The notes beneath the pieces were generated by a model. It saw only the letters and a program-made list of their open reading frames with translations, made no database searches and was not told where the DNA came from. Of a stretch of DNA of 59,150 nucleotides, positions 28,766-38,326 are shown in pieces. The stretch's first letter is position 1. The number at the start of each line of letters is the position of its first letter. Source of the DNA: a virus; IMG/VR virus record IMGVR_UViG_3300041409_000237, positions 1 to 59,150 of that record; one strand, given 5' to 3'. The translations under genes and the position numbers were made by a program.

Positions 28766-30136
28766 CGCATCCCCCCCGGCCGCAATGATGCGAGCAAGGG
28801 CGTAGACGTTGCTCGGTGTAGCTTTATCAGCAACGAACTTCCCGGCAGCGCCTGCGGCTGCGAACGGGACGGTAGCGCCGCCGGTAGCGGACCCGCCAAC
28901 CACATGACCAAGAAGCATCAGGCCATTGCCATTGGGCGATAGCTTTCCGAGAAGGCGCATAGCGTTCTGAACGGGCTCGCCTCTAACGATCGTGCGGATA
29001 CTTTCGATCTCGTCTTCTGAAAACCCCCTCCGCGCCTTCGGATTGTTCAACAGCGACTTGAACTGCTGACGGATCGCGTTGTCGATGTTTCCACCAGAGC
29101 CAGCCGCTGCTGCTTGATTGGTCGCCTTCTCGACAAGTTCATCCACAAGCTCAGACTTGCGGGCCGTCGCCCATAGCTTCCTTGCTTCTTGTAGCGAGCG
29201 CACCCCTTCCGTCTTATTGCCAGTCAGCACGTCGCCAAGGCTCATGTTGTCGAGATAATTGTCGATCTTCGCAACGAAATCCCCTCCAAACTTTCGAGTG
29301 GATGGGTCTGCATCGGTTTTCGCCGAACTGGCGATCTTTCGAAGGACATCGAGCCCCTTCAGGGTGACATTCCCTTCGGAGATGCGATCCAGTTCACTCA
29401 ATGCCGTCGCTACTTTCGGCTGGAGCTCGGGGTGATATCCAGCGTCCGCAAGCGAGGATTTGATCTGGCCGGCGAGTCGCTGAACACCCTCTGGCTTGAT
29501 GATTACCCCAGCCTCATCCGCCGCTTGGTAAGCCTTCCGTCCCGCTTCTTTGATGCCTTCCACATCGACTGGCGGTTTCTTATTGAACCACCCAGCGACC
29601 TTGCCCGCGCCGCCCGTGATCGCGTTCCCTACCCCCTGCCCAACAACGCCCGACACGCCGCCGATAAGGGCGCCAGTTCCTACGTCCGTATCATGGCCGG
29701 TCGCCTCGACGGCCCCAGTAGCTGCGCCGCCAAGCCCCGCACCCACGTACGGAACTGCGGTTTCGGCAGCAGGAACGAGGTATTTCGCGCCAACACCCGC
29801 GACGCCGGTACCAACTTTGGTTGCTAGGCCAAGGGGCGCCAGGGTACCCATGATGCCAGCGGCATCGCCAGCAAACCCGGCTCGCCGATAAGCATCATTT
29901 GATTTTGCTCGTTCAGCGGCTACGCCTTCACCGCCCATATACCCGGCTAGCTTGTCGGCGTAGCCGAGCGTAGCACCGTTGGCCACGAGCCGAGCGATAT
30001 CGTCTGCCGCCCCTCCCAACTTCGAATACCAAGGCTGGGGAGGCGGCACGAGATCGTTGAAGGACAGACCTGTGCCCGTCGTCTGTGCTGGCGGAGCACT
30101 AGATGGGATCAAATCGTCGAAGCTGAGATCGGCCAT
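28658..30136 (-). CDS. Ejection/internal virion protein (492 aa)
   Basis: Starts MADLSFDDLIPSSAPPAQTT, a disordered header common in podoviral internal virion proteins. It then has long Ala/Gly-rich hydrophobic helices (VPYVGAGLGGAATGAVEATG) and a helical coiled-coil domain. The composition fits a membrane-penetrating ejection protein. Its ATG overlaps the stop of the upstream gene. Confidence 0.65.
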   Translation of the reverse strand: MADLSFDDLIPSSAPPAQTTGTGLSFNDLVPPPQPWYSKLGGAADDIARLVANGATLGYADKLAGYMGGEGVAAERAKSNDAYRRAGFAGDAAGIMGTLAPLGLATKVGTGVAGVGAKYLVPAAETAVPYVGAGLGGAATGAVEATGHDTDVGTGALIGGVSGVVGQGVGNAITGGAGKVAGWFNKKPPVDVEGIKEAGRKAYQAADEAGVIIKPEGVQRLAGQIKSSLADAGYHPELQPKVATALSELDRISEGNVTLKGLDVLRKIASSAKTDADPSTRKFGGDFVAKIDNYLDNMSLGDVLTGNKTEGVRSLQEARKLWATARKSELVDELVEKATNQAAAAGSGGNIDNAIRQQFKSLLNNPKARRGFSEDEIESIRTIVRGEPVQNAMRLLGKLSPNGNGLMLLGHVVGGSATGGATVPFAAAGAAGKFVADKATPSNVYALARIIAAGGDASKVAMAKNAVQRLSESERESLSRVLTSWGVTEATP

Positions 30137-32877
30137 CAGAGCCCCTTTGGGTCAATGCCATTCTGGCGCAAGCGCTCGATGACTCGTTCCCGGGGCGCCC
30201 CCTTGGCGATGGCGTCACGAGCGGCGGTAAGCGCCCCGGCTGCAGCGGGCGTCTCGGCCGGCGCCACCTTCGGCTCTGTCCCGCCGTGAACAATGTCAAT
30301 GTACAGGTTGCGTACCCTCTTCAGATTGCGCTCGAATTGCTCAGCGGTCTGGGACTGCTCCAAGCTTCCGTATGCCGCCTGCAACAGTCTGCCCTCCCCC
30401 TCAGTCACTGATCCGAGGGCGCCGCCGGTGGGCGATGACGCGCGCATCTGTTGAAGTCGGTCAAACGATATGTTGGCTTTAACGGAAGCTAGGGCCTGCT
30501 GAACGTCGTGAGCCGCCGAGCCTGGAACTGCGGATAGCTTCGACCCGATTATGCCGGTGACGGGCAGTTTCGCCGTCTTAGCGGTTTCAAGAGCCCGGTC
30601 GATGTCTTGAGTTACGATATCCGAGGATGTTCTCTGCTGACGTTCCGCGAGATCCTTCTTCTTAGCCTCGTCGGCAAGTTCCCGTGCAGTCTTGCTGCCC
30701 GGAATGACTTCCATGCGATACGACCCATCGCCTTCCTTGATGAGGCGGTGATCCTGCGGGATCGTTCCGACCTCATCAATGCCGCCTTCAGCTTTGGCGT
30801 ACTTCTCCAGAAGGCCTGGTAGAAGCGTGTTATACGTCGTGGTTCCTGGCTTGTACCCCTTTGCCCGCAGTTCAGCGTCAGCAAGTTGCACTGAGGGGGG
30901 GTTACTATTCGGCATCCCGCGTTCCACAAGAGCGCGTTGCTTGTTCGGATCGTCTGGGGCGACAAAGCCCGCGTTCTTCTGGGCCTCCGGTCGCTTGTCC
31001 ACCGCCGCGCGTAGCATCTCCTGCGCCTTCGCCGGATCGTCCCTGTATGCAGCCGCGATTTCGCGCTGGGTGTCAGTCGGAAGCGCGAGTTTCAAAAGCC
31101 CCTCTAGAACGGGCTTGAGGCCATCGACCTTCATGCCGCGCGCCTCGTAGAGCGTCATGCGCTTAGCGAGAGCTGTCGCGCGAGCGTAGGCATCATCCGG
31201 CGTTGTCGGAACACCATAGCCGCCGCTGGAAATTGCCTGTGCTGCCTGCATGGTGACGGGCGTTTGCGGAATCGTGCGCTTATCATCCGGCGGGGGCATG
31301 GGGAGCTTGATGGGGCCGTTGCCCGCCGCGGCCACTTGGGTTGGGGCTGGATCGCCAAGAGGTTCCTGCTGGCCCTGGCTGACATCCTGGGGGCGCGACG
31401 GCGGTGTGGGGCCTTCCTGGGGGAGAGGAACGCCACCCGCACGCCAATCGTACCCAGCCGGCGTGCCGACAGTATCCGGCTGGATGCCGGCGACCGGCCG
31501 CGAAAGCGGCGGGACAGGGGAGGTCACCGGAGCTGGCGCCTGGGCAGGAGGGCTCATAACCGGGGCTGGTCTGGCCCCGCCGAACTCCGGCTCTGCCCCG
31601 AGAAGGGCCGAGTTCTCGCTTTGGGTTTTCTGCTGCTGAAGAAGCTGCACGACGGCAGGGTTCTTGGCCATCAGCATGGCCTCTTTCGGGTCTTTGGTCA
31701 GCCCGATCTTGAGCACCGCCGCCGCCATGGCCGCTTCGGCTTGATGCTGCTCAGATTTCTTGTCATTGAGCGCGAGGGCCTGCGCGAGCACCTGCCCATT
31801 GAACGGCTGCCTCCGATCGGTCGAAGTCAACATGCTCATGCCAAGGGCCGAGATCAGGTCGCCCATGCCACCGCCCTGCGGCTTTGGCACTTGGCCCAAA
31901 AGCTCAAGCAACCCTGATGGGTTCGTGCTGTCTGCCATTCCGGGTTTTCCTCGAGAGACTGCGGAGCTCAAAGGGCCGCCGACGGTGTTGCGGATGGGCG
32001 CAAAAGACGGGTCGGCACTCGCAACCTGAACCGGGGCGTCGCGGCCAGTCGGATCGCTTCTAGCGCCGCCTTGAAGCGCGCCCCAATCCCCCCGAGCGGC
32101 CGCCTCCGCGTAGGCCATGCGCTGTGCGGCCGATTGCTTCAGTGCCCAGGTCGCAGGGCGCTCATAATCGCGTCCAAAGATGTATCCGCCCTTGGCGGGA
32201 TCTCCTGAGGCGATGATTTTGTCCGCAACGGGCCTGTAGGCGCCGCTTAGCTCTTCGGTGATATGATCAAGCTGGGCTTCAGGATTTCGCCACGTCGTAC
32301 CGCGACCCGCTGCGATTTCGTTCAGCCGATCGGCACGATCCAGCCGCGCCTGAATAAGCCCGAACGCTGTCGGTTTGCCGCCCATATAGTCGCCGGTCGC
32401 GTTAGGGTTCCAACGGCTCTCTGGCCCCATATTGCCGACCGCAGACTGAGCCACGAGCGGATGGACGTTGCGATCAATCAAGCCGTTGTAGGCCGCCTGA
32501 GCGCCAAACCCTTGTCCGGTCAGGTCATAGTCCGTGATGGTCTTAAAGTTCACATCGCCCTGTGCGGGAGGAGCGCCCGTAGATGCAATAGGAGCCAGAA
32601 GCGCCTGCTGCCTACGAATCTCTTGCAGCCCGGCTATCGCTTGCTGCCGCTCAGCCTCAGTCGCCTTGGGGTTCTGAAATACCGCCTCGAGCTGCTGCTC
32701 AAGGGAGGAGAGGTCTGCGGGCTGGGCGGCGTTCTGGACGGTCTGAAGAAGGGGGTTGCCGCCCCAGAGGTCATTGACCGACATCTCGTTGCCAGGGCGC
32801 ATCCAAGCATCAGCACTGGCTTGAGTTGGGGGCAGGAAGTCCATGTCGTCGAGGCCAGAGAAGTCGAGGAGACCCAT
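30136..32877 (-). CDS. Internal virion protein with tail-lysozyme domain (913 aa)
   Basis: A large ejection protein. Around residues 140-260 it carries a Phage_lysozyme2-like domain (SAVGNMGPESRWNPNATGDY, TAFGLIQARLDRA), with a Glu in GPESR as probable acid. The rest is Gln/Ala/Pro-rich and disordered, then helical. It likely forms part of the ejection channel and cuts peptidoglycan. MGLLDFSGLDDMDF at 32877 has an AAGGGTG ribosome-binding site. Confidence 0.75.
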   Translation of the reverse strand: MGLLDFSGLDDMDFLPPTQASADAWMRPGNEMSVNDLWGGNPLLQTVQNAAQPADLSSLEQQLEAVFQNPKATEAERQQAIAGLQEIRRQQALLAPIASTGAPPAQGDVNFKTITDYDLTGQGFGAQAAYNGLIDRNVHPLVAQSAVGNMGPESRWNPNATGDYMGGKPTAFGLIQARLDRADRLNEIAAGRGTTWRNPEAQLDHITEELSGAYRPVADKIIASGDPAKGGYIFGRDYERPATWALKQSAAQRMAYAEAAARGDWGALQGGARSDPTGRDAPVQVASADPSFAPIRNTVGGPLSSAVSRGKPGMADSTNPSGLLELLGQVPKPQGGGMGDLISALGMSMLTSTDRRQPFNGQVLAQALALNDKKSEQHQAEAAMAAAVLKIGLTKDPKEAMLMAKNPAVVQLLQQQKTQSENSALLGAEPEFGGARPAPVMSPPAQAPAPVTSPVPPLSRPVAGIQPDTVGTPAGYDWRAGGVPLPQEGPTPPSRPQDVSQGQQEPLGDPAPTQVAAAGNGPIKLPMPPPDDKRTIPQTPVTMQAAQAISSGGYGVPTTPDDAYARATALAKRMTLYEARGMKVDGLKPVLEGLLKLALPTDTQREIAAAYRDDPAKAQEMLRAAVDKRPEAQKNAGFVAPDDPNKQRALVERGMPNSNPPSVQLADAELRAKGYKPGTTTYNTLLPGLLEKYAKAEGGIDEVGTIPQDHRLIKEGDGSYRMEVIPGSKTARELADEAKKKDLAERQQRTSSDIVTQDIDRALETAKTAKLPVTGIIGSKLSAVPGSAAHDVQQALASVKANISFDRLQQMRASSPTGGALGSVTEGEGRLLQAAYGSLEQSQTAEQFERNLKRVRNLYIDIVHGGTEPKVAPAETPAAAGALTAARDAIAKGAPRERVIERLRQNGIDPKGL

Positions 32878-32945
32878 GCGTTCACCCTTGAATTTTAGGT
32901 CTCGACGGCGCACAATAGGTAATTGACGCTCAAAGAGAAGGACAA

Positions 32946-33437
32946 ATGCTCACGCGAGAGCGAGTTATAGAAATTTTGGACTACGACCCTGAGACAGGGA
33001 TCTTTCGATGGAAGATGCCAGTTTCGCGTCGGGTCCGCATTGGAGAGCGCGCTGGGTCGCGCAACCAAAAAGGTTATCGACAAATCAGGATCAACCGTCG
33101 CTTCTATGTCGCCCACCGTTTGGCGTGGCTTGTGGTCCATGGGAAGTGGCCGGTCCATCAGTTGGACCACATCAATCGTCAGACCGACGACAATCGCATA
33201 GCAAATCTCAGAGAGGCCACCCAAACTCAGAATAAGGCGAATAGCAGGATCTACAAAAACAATAGCTCAGGCTACAAGGGTGTCGCTTGGAACAAGACCG
33301 TAGGCAAATGGGCTGCTTACATCAGAAGCGGCGGCGCTCGTACCCACTTAGGCTATTTTGCATCGCCGGAAGAGGCGCATCGTGCTTACTCCGCCGCCGC
33401 ACCAGCCGTGTTTGGAGAGTTTGCTACAGATCGCTAA
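32946..33437 (+). CDS. HNH homing endonuclease with AP2-type domain
   Basis: A 163-residue protein: ILDYDPETGIFRWK header, AHRLAWLVVHGKWPVHQLDH and DNRIANLREATQTQNKANSR (HNH_3), then an AP2-like domain SSGYKGVAWNKTVGKWAAYI. Free-standing on the plus strand between two minus-strand ejection genes, its stop overlapping the end of the next gene. Confidence 0.9.
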   Translation: MLTRERVIEILDYDPETGIFRWKMPVSRRVRIGERAGSRNQKGYRQIRINRRFYVAHRLAWLVVHGKWPVHQLDHINRQTDDNRIANLREATQTQNKANSRIYKNNSSGYKGVAWNKTVGKWAAYIRSGGARTHLGYFASPEEAHRAYSAAAPAVFGEFATDR

Positions 33438-34843
33438 GATTTCAGTGATCCTAACAGCCCACCCGTGATCACCCTCTTGCCGCCAACGCTGCTGGTCGAA
33501 CCCGGCATGGCGCGTTCAACGTCCTGAGCCATCGGGCCAACGCGCTTCGGCCCCATAGGCTGACCAGACTTCTTCGCGGCATCGACATCTGCTTGATAGT
33601 CATAGGCGTACACATCCAGCCCGGTCTTCGGGTCTTTCCCGAGGTGCTGCTTGTTCGTCTTTTCACGCTCGTCCGACAGCACCTTCGGCAGCACAGTCGC
33701 GCCCAGCCCAAGGATCTGCATGAGCGGCGACGGCGAGTTATCCGGCGCGACCTGCGTCTTAGTCCCCGTGTAGCTCGTATCTTGCGGGGTGATGCCCTTG
33801 AGCCGGTCCAGCATCGTGAATGGCAGATCGACCGCGGACTGGCCGAACTGCTGCTGCTGATTGCCGGTCGCGAGAAGCTGCTGCAATGCCTTCAACTGGC
33901 GGGCCTGAGCGTTGTTCGCGAGGCTGTCTTGAATGCCCGGTGCCTGGAGGCCGTACTGGTTCGCCATCTGGGCTGCGCTGAGACCGTACTGGTTCGCCTG
34001 CTGAGCAGCGGTCTGGCCGAACTGATTGGCCATCTGCGCGGCGCTGAGACCGTACTGATTGCGGTTCTGAGCGTCAGCGAGGCTCATCTTGTCGTTCGAT
34101 GCCGCATTGAACTCGCGGACTTGGTTTTGCTGCCCGGCATTGAACTGTGACGTGGCGTTCTCAAGCGAGGTGTTCTGCATCCCCGTTTGCTGACGCATGG
34201 CCGCGTTCTGAGCCGCAAGAGCCTGCGCCTTGTCCATGCCCTGAGCCATCAACTGCGCCGTGGTCGAGGCTGCTTGCTCCCCGAAGGAGCGATTCTGCTG
34301 CCCGCGCATGATGGCTTCACGCGATCCTCCAAATGAACCCGCAGCGGCGGCCCTCGCGCCGATCTGCGCCTGGGTGTCGTTGTTCTGCCGACGCATGTTC
34401 GCGAGCGAGGTGTTCACGACATCTTGGGTATAGGCGTTCAAAAAGGGCTTGTACTCGTCAGCCCCAATCTGCGCGGCGTTGCCTGCCGTGAACTTGCCCG
34501 TGGCGGCATCGACCATGTTGCCGCCGCCAGCGCTCGAATATTCGCCTGGAGCCGTGTAGGACGCCGCCTGATAGGCGCCCGGCGCCGTGTAGGCCGGGCC
34601 GCTAGGGCCGCCAGTGCTGGTCGTCGGGAACGCATCGACCGCCATCTGACGAGCGTAGTCGAACGCCTGCTGCTGATCGGGGTTCTGGCCCATGATCCCG
34701 AAATTGGGCTGGTTCAGAAACGGCGAGAGGATGCTCCCGCCCTGGCTGATGAGGTTCTGCTGAGCCGCCGTTACGTAGGCCGGAGCTTGCTTGCTCTCGT
34801 CGGTCGTGGTGGTTTGCGTGGGCGTGCCGCCTTTGCTGCTCAT
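33434..34843 (-). CDS. Virion protein with S74-like C-terminal segment (469 aa)
   Basis: Starts MSSKGGTPTQTTTTDESKQA. The middle has Gln/Asn/Ala repeats, with NQYGLSAAQMANQFGQTAAQ repeated in near-identical copies around residues 290-335. The C-terminus LSDEREKTNKQHLGKDPKTG then LDVYAYDY resembles the S74 intramolecular-chaperone motif (SDxRxK..G..VY.Y.Y). Probably an ejection protein or fibre-like virion protein. Confidence 0.65.
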   Translation of the reverse strand: MSSKGGTPTQTTTTDESKQAPAYVTAAQQNLISQGGSILSPFLNQPNFGIMGQNPDQQQAFDYARQMAVDAFPTTSTGGPSGPAYTAPGAYQAASYTAPGEYSSAGGGNMVDAATGKFTAGNAAQIGADEYKPFLNAYTQDVVNTSLANMRRQNNDTQAQIGARAAAAGSFGGSREAIMRGQQNRSFGEQAASTTAQLMAQGMDKAQALAAQNAAMRQQTGMQNTSLENATSQFNAGQQNQVREFNAASNDKMSLADAQNRNQYGLSAAQMANQFGQTAAQQANQYGLSAAQMANQYGLQAPGIQDSLANNAQARQLKALQQLLATGNQQQQFGQSAVDLPFTMLDRLKGITPQDTSYTGTKTQVAPDNSPSPLMQILGLGATVLPKVLSDEREKTNKQHLGKDPKTGLDVYAYDYQADVDAAKKSGQPMGPKRVGPMAQDVERAMPGSTSSVGGKRVITGGLLGSLKS

Positions 34844-35226
34844 GTCAAATCCTTTGCCATCAAACACGCGGCCTCTTGATACTGATCGAATGCCCGGAGC
34901 CACCCGCGACGACCCGCTATCGTGGCAGCATCGCAACCGATCTCTCGGGCGTAATTCTCTAGGCGAGCAACAGTGGCCTTGATCTCGTCAAGGTCGCCAC
35001 CGCAGAGCCAACCGTGCAGGGTCTTGAGCCCGGTGGGGTGCTCGTTGATAGTCGTGACGCAGACGCTGTTCGGGGTCGGCCATATTTGAGCACGGCCCGC
35101 TTCAAGATCGGCCAGGACATGCTCTGCATCGTGCGTGCGCAGCGGAAACCGGTCGAGGGCGGCTTCTATCCAGTTTCGGCAGCGCTCGAACTCACTACGA
35201 ATCCAAGCCGTCTCAGCCTCGGTCAG
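34840..35226 (-). CDS. Hypothetical 128-aa protein starting at CTG
   Basis: A clean 128-codon reading frame, LTEAETAWIRSEFERCRNWI onward to FDQYQEAACLMAKDLT. No ATG, GTG or TTG occurs between the preceding in-frame stop and this segment. The only plausible start is the CTG (35224-35226) that overlaps the tail-hub stop as CTGA, matching the ATGA habit of the genome. It ends in an ATGA overlap with the 33434 gene. It contains Cys/Trp-rich helices; function unknown. Confidence 0.75.
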   Translation of the reverse strand: MTEAETAWIRSEFERCRNWIEAALDRFPLRTHDAEHVLADLEAGRAQIWPTPNSVCVTTINEHPTGLKTLHGWLCGGDLDEIKATVARLENYAREIGCDAATIAGRRGWLRAFDQYQEAACLMAKDLT

Positions 35227-37370
35227 CGAAGTGCCCCAGTCGGCATAGCGTCAAGACGCAGAGCGCCCACCCGGTAAAAGCAGTTGGTCGCTGTCGAAGC
35301 GAGCTTCAAACGGAACTGCCTGCCTTGGCGCCGCATGTTGAGCATCTGCGTCGTGGTCGAGGCGGTGTACGGCCCACCAACCAACTCCGACCCGTTCGGG
35401 AACGGCTTGGAGTAGAGGGTGAAGGCCACGTCGCCCACCTGATCGTCAAAGTCGGGGACGATGCGGCGGATCACCATCAACGTGTGCCCATCGGCCACGT
35501 CAAAATCCCCTGAGATGATGTACGGGTTCAGCGCGTTACCCGCCGCCGTATTCCCTCGCTCATGGTAGTAGAGCACCCCGTCCGTTCCGAACCCAATCGG
35601 GTAGGGGAAGATGCCCGACGACAGCCAGCATGAGCGGGGTATCTGATGCGAGGCCCAGTGCTGTTCGATCCAGTTGAATGCCGCGATCCGAGAGCACTCG
35701 ATCCCGTCCCGGCTGTCGGCATAGAACCACCAGACTTCATCGAAACCGCCATTGATCCCAGCGAAAATCTTGTCGTTCTGATTCAAGGCGAGGTGGTCGT
35801 AGACATCTCGGGCGATGGTGCAGTCAATCTTCTGCGGCACCGCGCCCTGGAAGATGTAGAAGCCCTCCTGGCTCATCCACAGGACGATACCGTTGTGCTC
35901 CGTGCAGGCGTTCCGCCCGATCGCACCGCAGCCCGTCCCTAAGAGGCGGAACGAAAAGGCGTTGGTGTCGCCCGAGAACTGCATCGAATAGAGCGACGAG
36001 TCGGTCCAAACCATGTTCTGCTGGCGAGTGGCGATGCCCGTCAGAGCACGGCCGCCTGAGGCCAATGTGAACTCCCCGGCGAGGTTGTCAGTGTCAGGTA
36101 TCCATTGCCGGTTGTTGTCCTGATCGGACCAGCGAACCAAGAGCGGGTTGAAGTCGCCGTCCGCTTCCTGCGTGGCGAGGGCGACCACGATGCGGTTCGG
36201 ATCAACGAAGAAATAGTCGATGTTCGTTGGCGCCGTGGTGATGCGGTAGGCCCGGCTGTAGAGCTTCAGCGAGACGTTATCGATGGTCCCGGCAAAGGCG
36301 GCATCAGCGGCGAACACGATGTCGGTGACGGACGACGGCGCGTAGAACTGGCGGGTGTAAGTGCCCGACTTGTTGATCGCGGTCGAAGCCGAAGTGGTGG
36401 TCGGGAAGCCGCCGACATCCAGCACCGAACCTGCGTTGACCTGAAACTTCACCGTGCCTGCCGTGCGCACTACGGTAAATGTCACCTCATAGACGTAGCC
36501 ACTCAGAACCAAGCCTGAGACGCTTTGAGACAGGTTCGTGGCCGAACCAGCGGTCTTGGTCGCTACGCCAGAAGCGATGGACCAGTTGGTGCCGGTCGCC
36601 CATGATGCCGTCGAGGCAAAGGTGCCGTTCGCGGCCAGCTCCGGGTAGGAGTTAGCCGGGGCGTACTCGTACAGCGCCCCTCCCCTCGGGCTGGCCAGAA
36701 GACGCTCGCCCCAGTTGTCCATCGCCCAGATGCGGGGCTCGGTATCCGAGACCGTCGAGGCCCCGTACACGTCGCTGCCGTAAGTGGACGTGCCATACCC
36801 GGTCGCCGTGCCGTCGACGTTGCCCGCTCCAAGAGGGGCATAGAAGTCCACCGTCCCCCCGGCCGCGACGGAGACGGCCGAAGTGGCGTTCGAGCCATGG
36901 GTGATCGTGTAGCTGTCAACCGAAAGGACCGTGACAGTGTACGTCCCCGAGATGGTGAGACCACCAACCGCATCGGACGGCGAGAACGTGATTGTGTCGC
37001 CGGTCTTCAAGCCATGCTGGGCATGAGCAACCGTGACGGTGGGGGTCGCATTTACGGTCGTGAACGGGTTCGAGAGAACGCCCTGCGTGACATAGGGCGT
37101 GATGTCGAGCCGGCTTCCGCCCACAAAGGCATAGAGATTGGTGGCGGTGCCGCAAGCGAGGAGGGGGGTGCCACTCAGGTCCGACCAGTCATGCGCCCCA
37201 CGAGCGGCACCGCCGATAGTCTGTGACGTGACCAAATCCCACCCGCCGATGGTCTGCGGCTTGCCGCGGCGGAACCGCATCCGGTCGCCATCGATCCAAG
37301 CTCCTTCAGCCTGAAGGGCGCTCTCGTCCTTCATGTAGCCCGGCTTGAACTCGATCTTGGCGAGCGGCAT
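35223..37370 (-). CDS. Tail hub / DNA-stabilisation protein (P22 gp10-like) with inserted domain
   Basis: A 715-residue protein. The opening (MPLAKIEFKPGYMKDESALQ) and repeated beta segments fit the P22 gp10-type tail hub that plugs the portal. Residues about 243-371 (GTFASTASWATGTNWSIASG to GTIDNVSLKLY) look like a separate jelly-roll carbohydrate-binding-type domain inserted in it. Another beta domain occurs near 100-180. The end lies at the CTG-start gene. Confidence 0.7.
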   Translation of the reverse strand: MPLAKIEFKPGYMKDESALQAEGAWIDGDRMRFRRGKPQTIGGWDLVTSQTIGGAARGAHDWSDLSGTPLLACGTATNLYAFVGGSRLDITPYVTQGVLSNPFTTVNATPTVTVAHAQHGLKTGDTITFSPSDAVGGLTISGTYTVTVLSVDSYTITHGSNATSAVSVAAGGTVDFYAPLGAGNVDGTATGYGTSTYGSDVYGASTVSDTEPRIWAMDNWGERLLASPRGGALYEYAPANSYPELAANGTFASTASWATGTNWSIASGVATKTAGSATNLSQSVSGLVLSGYVYEVTFTVVRTAGTVKFQVNAGSVLDVGGFPTTTSASTAINKSGTYTRQFYAPSSVTDIVFAADAAFAGTIDNVSLKLYSRAYRITTAPTNIDYFFVDPNRIVVALATQEADGDFNPLLVRWSDQDNNRQWIPDTDNLAGEFTLASGGRALTGIATRQQNMVWTDSSLYSMQFSGDTNAFSFRLLGTGCGAIGRNACTEHNGIVLWMSQEGFYIFQGAVPQKIDCTIARDVYDHLALNQNDKIFAGINGGFDEVWWFYADSRDGIECSRIAAFNWIEQHWASHQIPRSCWLSSGIFPYPIGFGTDGVLYYHERGNTAAGNALNPYIISGDFDVADGHTLMVIRRIVPDFDDQVGDVAFTLYSKPFPNGSELVGGPYTASTTTQMLNMRRQGRQFRLKLASTATNCFYRVGALRLDAMPTGALR

Positions 37371-38042
37371 TTAGCTGGCCGCCCACGGGTTCTTGTTCGA
37401 GAACACGCCGCCCCATCCAGAGCCCTGCGGGGTCTGCCCCTGCCCGAAACCCTGCGTAGGAGCCCCAAAGCCGCCCGTAGAGGCGCCTCCCGTGGGTCCG
37501 CCGTACCCTGGCTGCCCCCAGGGCTGGTTCCACGGCATGGAGGCTCCTGGGGCAGAAGGGTCGTTCACTTGAAACGGATTGCCCGTCTGTGGCGTCCCGT
37601 AGGCCGAGTTGATGACCCCGCCCGAGTAGCCCGACATCTGCGTCGTGTTGTATTGGTTCTGGAGCGAAGCACGCTGCTGAGCCTGTTCGGGTGTCTCTTG
37701 GTAGGCTTGGAACACGTCCGGCTGCGGCGTGCGGACTTCGGGAGTCCCCTGGCTCTCCTGCATCGTGTAGGTGCTACCGTTCGGAGCCGTGTAGGTATTC
37801 CCGGTTTGATGGAACCCGTAGGAGTTCGCCTCGCTGTAAGGCCCGGCGTAGGAGATGTTCGAGCCCCACCAATCGAGGAAGCCCCTGTCCTCGCCGCCGC
37901 CGCTGCCACCGCCCCCCGTCACAATGTCGGGCTGCTTGACCCACGAGCCATCGTTGATGACGCTCGACTGACGATCCTGCGGAACGCCCATGCCGAGGTT
38001 GTAGACGCCACGGTTGGCATAGGGGCGAGGTCCGCCGCTCAT
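37371..38042 (-). CDS. Gly/Gln/Pro-rich virion protein (223 aa)
   Basis: Low-complexity protein with a VYNLGMGVPQDRQ header and a C-terminal Gly/Gln/Trp-rich tail (NQPWGQPGYGGPTGG). It lies between tail-hub and a small tail-assembly gene, with ATGA coupling upstream. Probably structural; family not recognised. Confidence 0.6.
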   Translation of the reverse strand: MSGGPRPYANRGVYNLGMGVPQDRQSSVINDGSWVKQPDIVTGGGGSGGGEDRGFLDWWGSNISYAGPYSEANSYGFHQTGNTYTAPNGSTYTMQESQGTPEVRTPQPDVFQAYQETPEQAQQRASLQNQYNTTQMSGYSGGVINSAYGTPQTGNPFQVNDPSAPGASMPWNQPWGQPGYGGPTGGASTGGFGAPTQGFGQGQTPQGSGWGGVFSNKNPWAAS

Positions 38043-38320
38043 GCCGTGATCTCCACAGCTTGTCGGAACATCTCATCCACCTGTTCTGAGGTGAGGTTGA
38101 GTTCTGCCGTGATCGAGGCGAGCAAGGCGCTGTTGCGAGAGAAAGTGCCGCGCTCAAAAGCGTCCTGAGCAATGGCCTTCTCAAGCGGGTCGGCAATGGC
38201 GTTGATGCTGTCCTGAACTGCATCGAAGAGCCCGGCCTTGCGGAGCATCGTGCGGCCCTGGAAGTTGGAGACTTCGACGGGAACCGCATTGGGGTCACGG
38301 AGAGTGAAAACATCAACCAT
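38039..38320 (-). CDS. Small tail-assembly-type protein (93 aa)
   Basis: A helical 93-residue protein, MVDVFTLRDPNAVPVEVSNF, ending LNLTSEQVDEMFRQA. Located directly after the tail fibre gene. The role is inferred from position only. Confidence 0.55.
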   Translation of the reverse strand: MVDVFTLRDPNAVPVEVSNFQGRTMLRKAGLFDAVQDSINAIADPLEKAIAQDAFERGTFSRNSALLASITAELNLTSEQVDEMFRQAVEITA

Positions 38321-38326
38321 GGTCTC

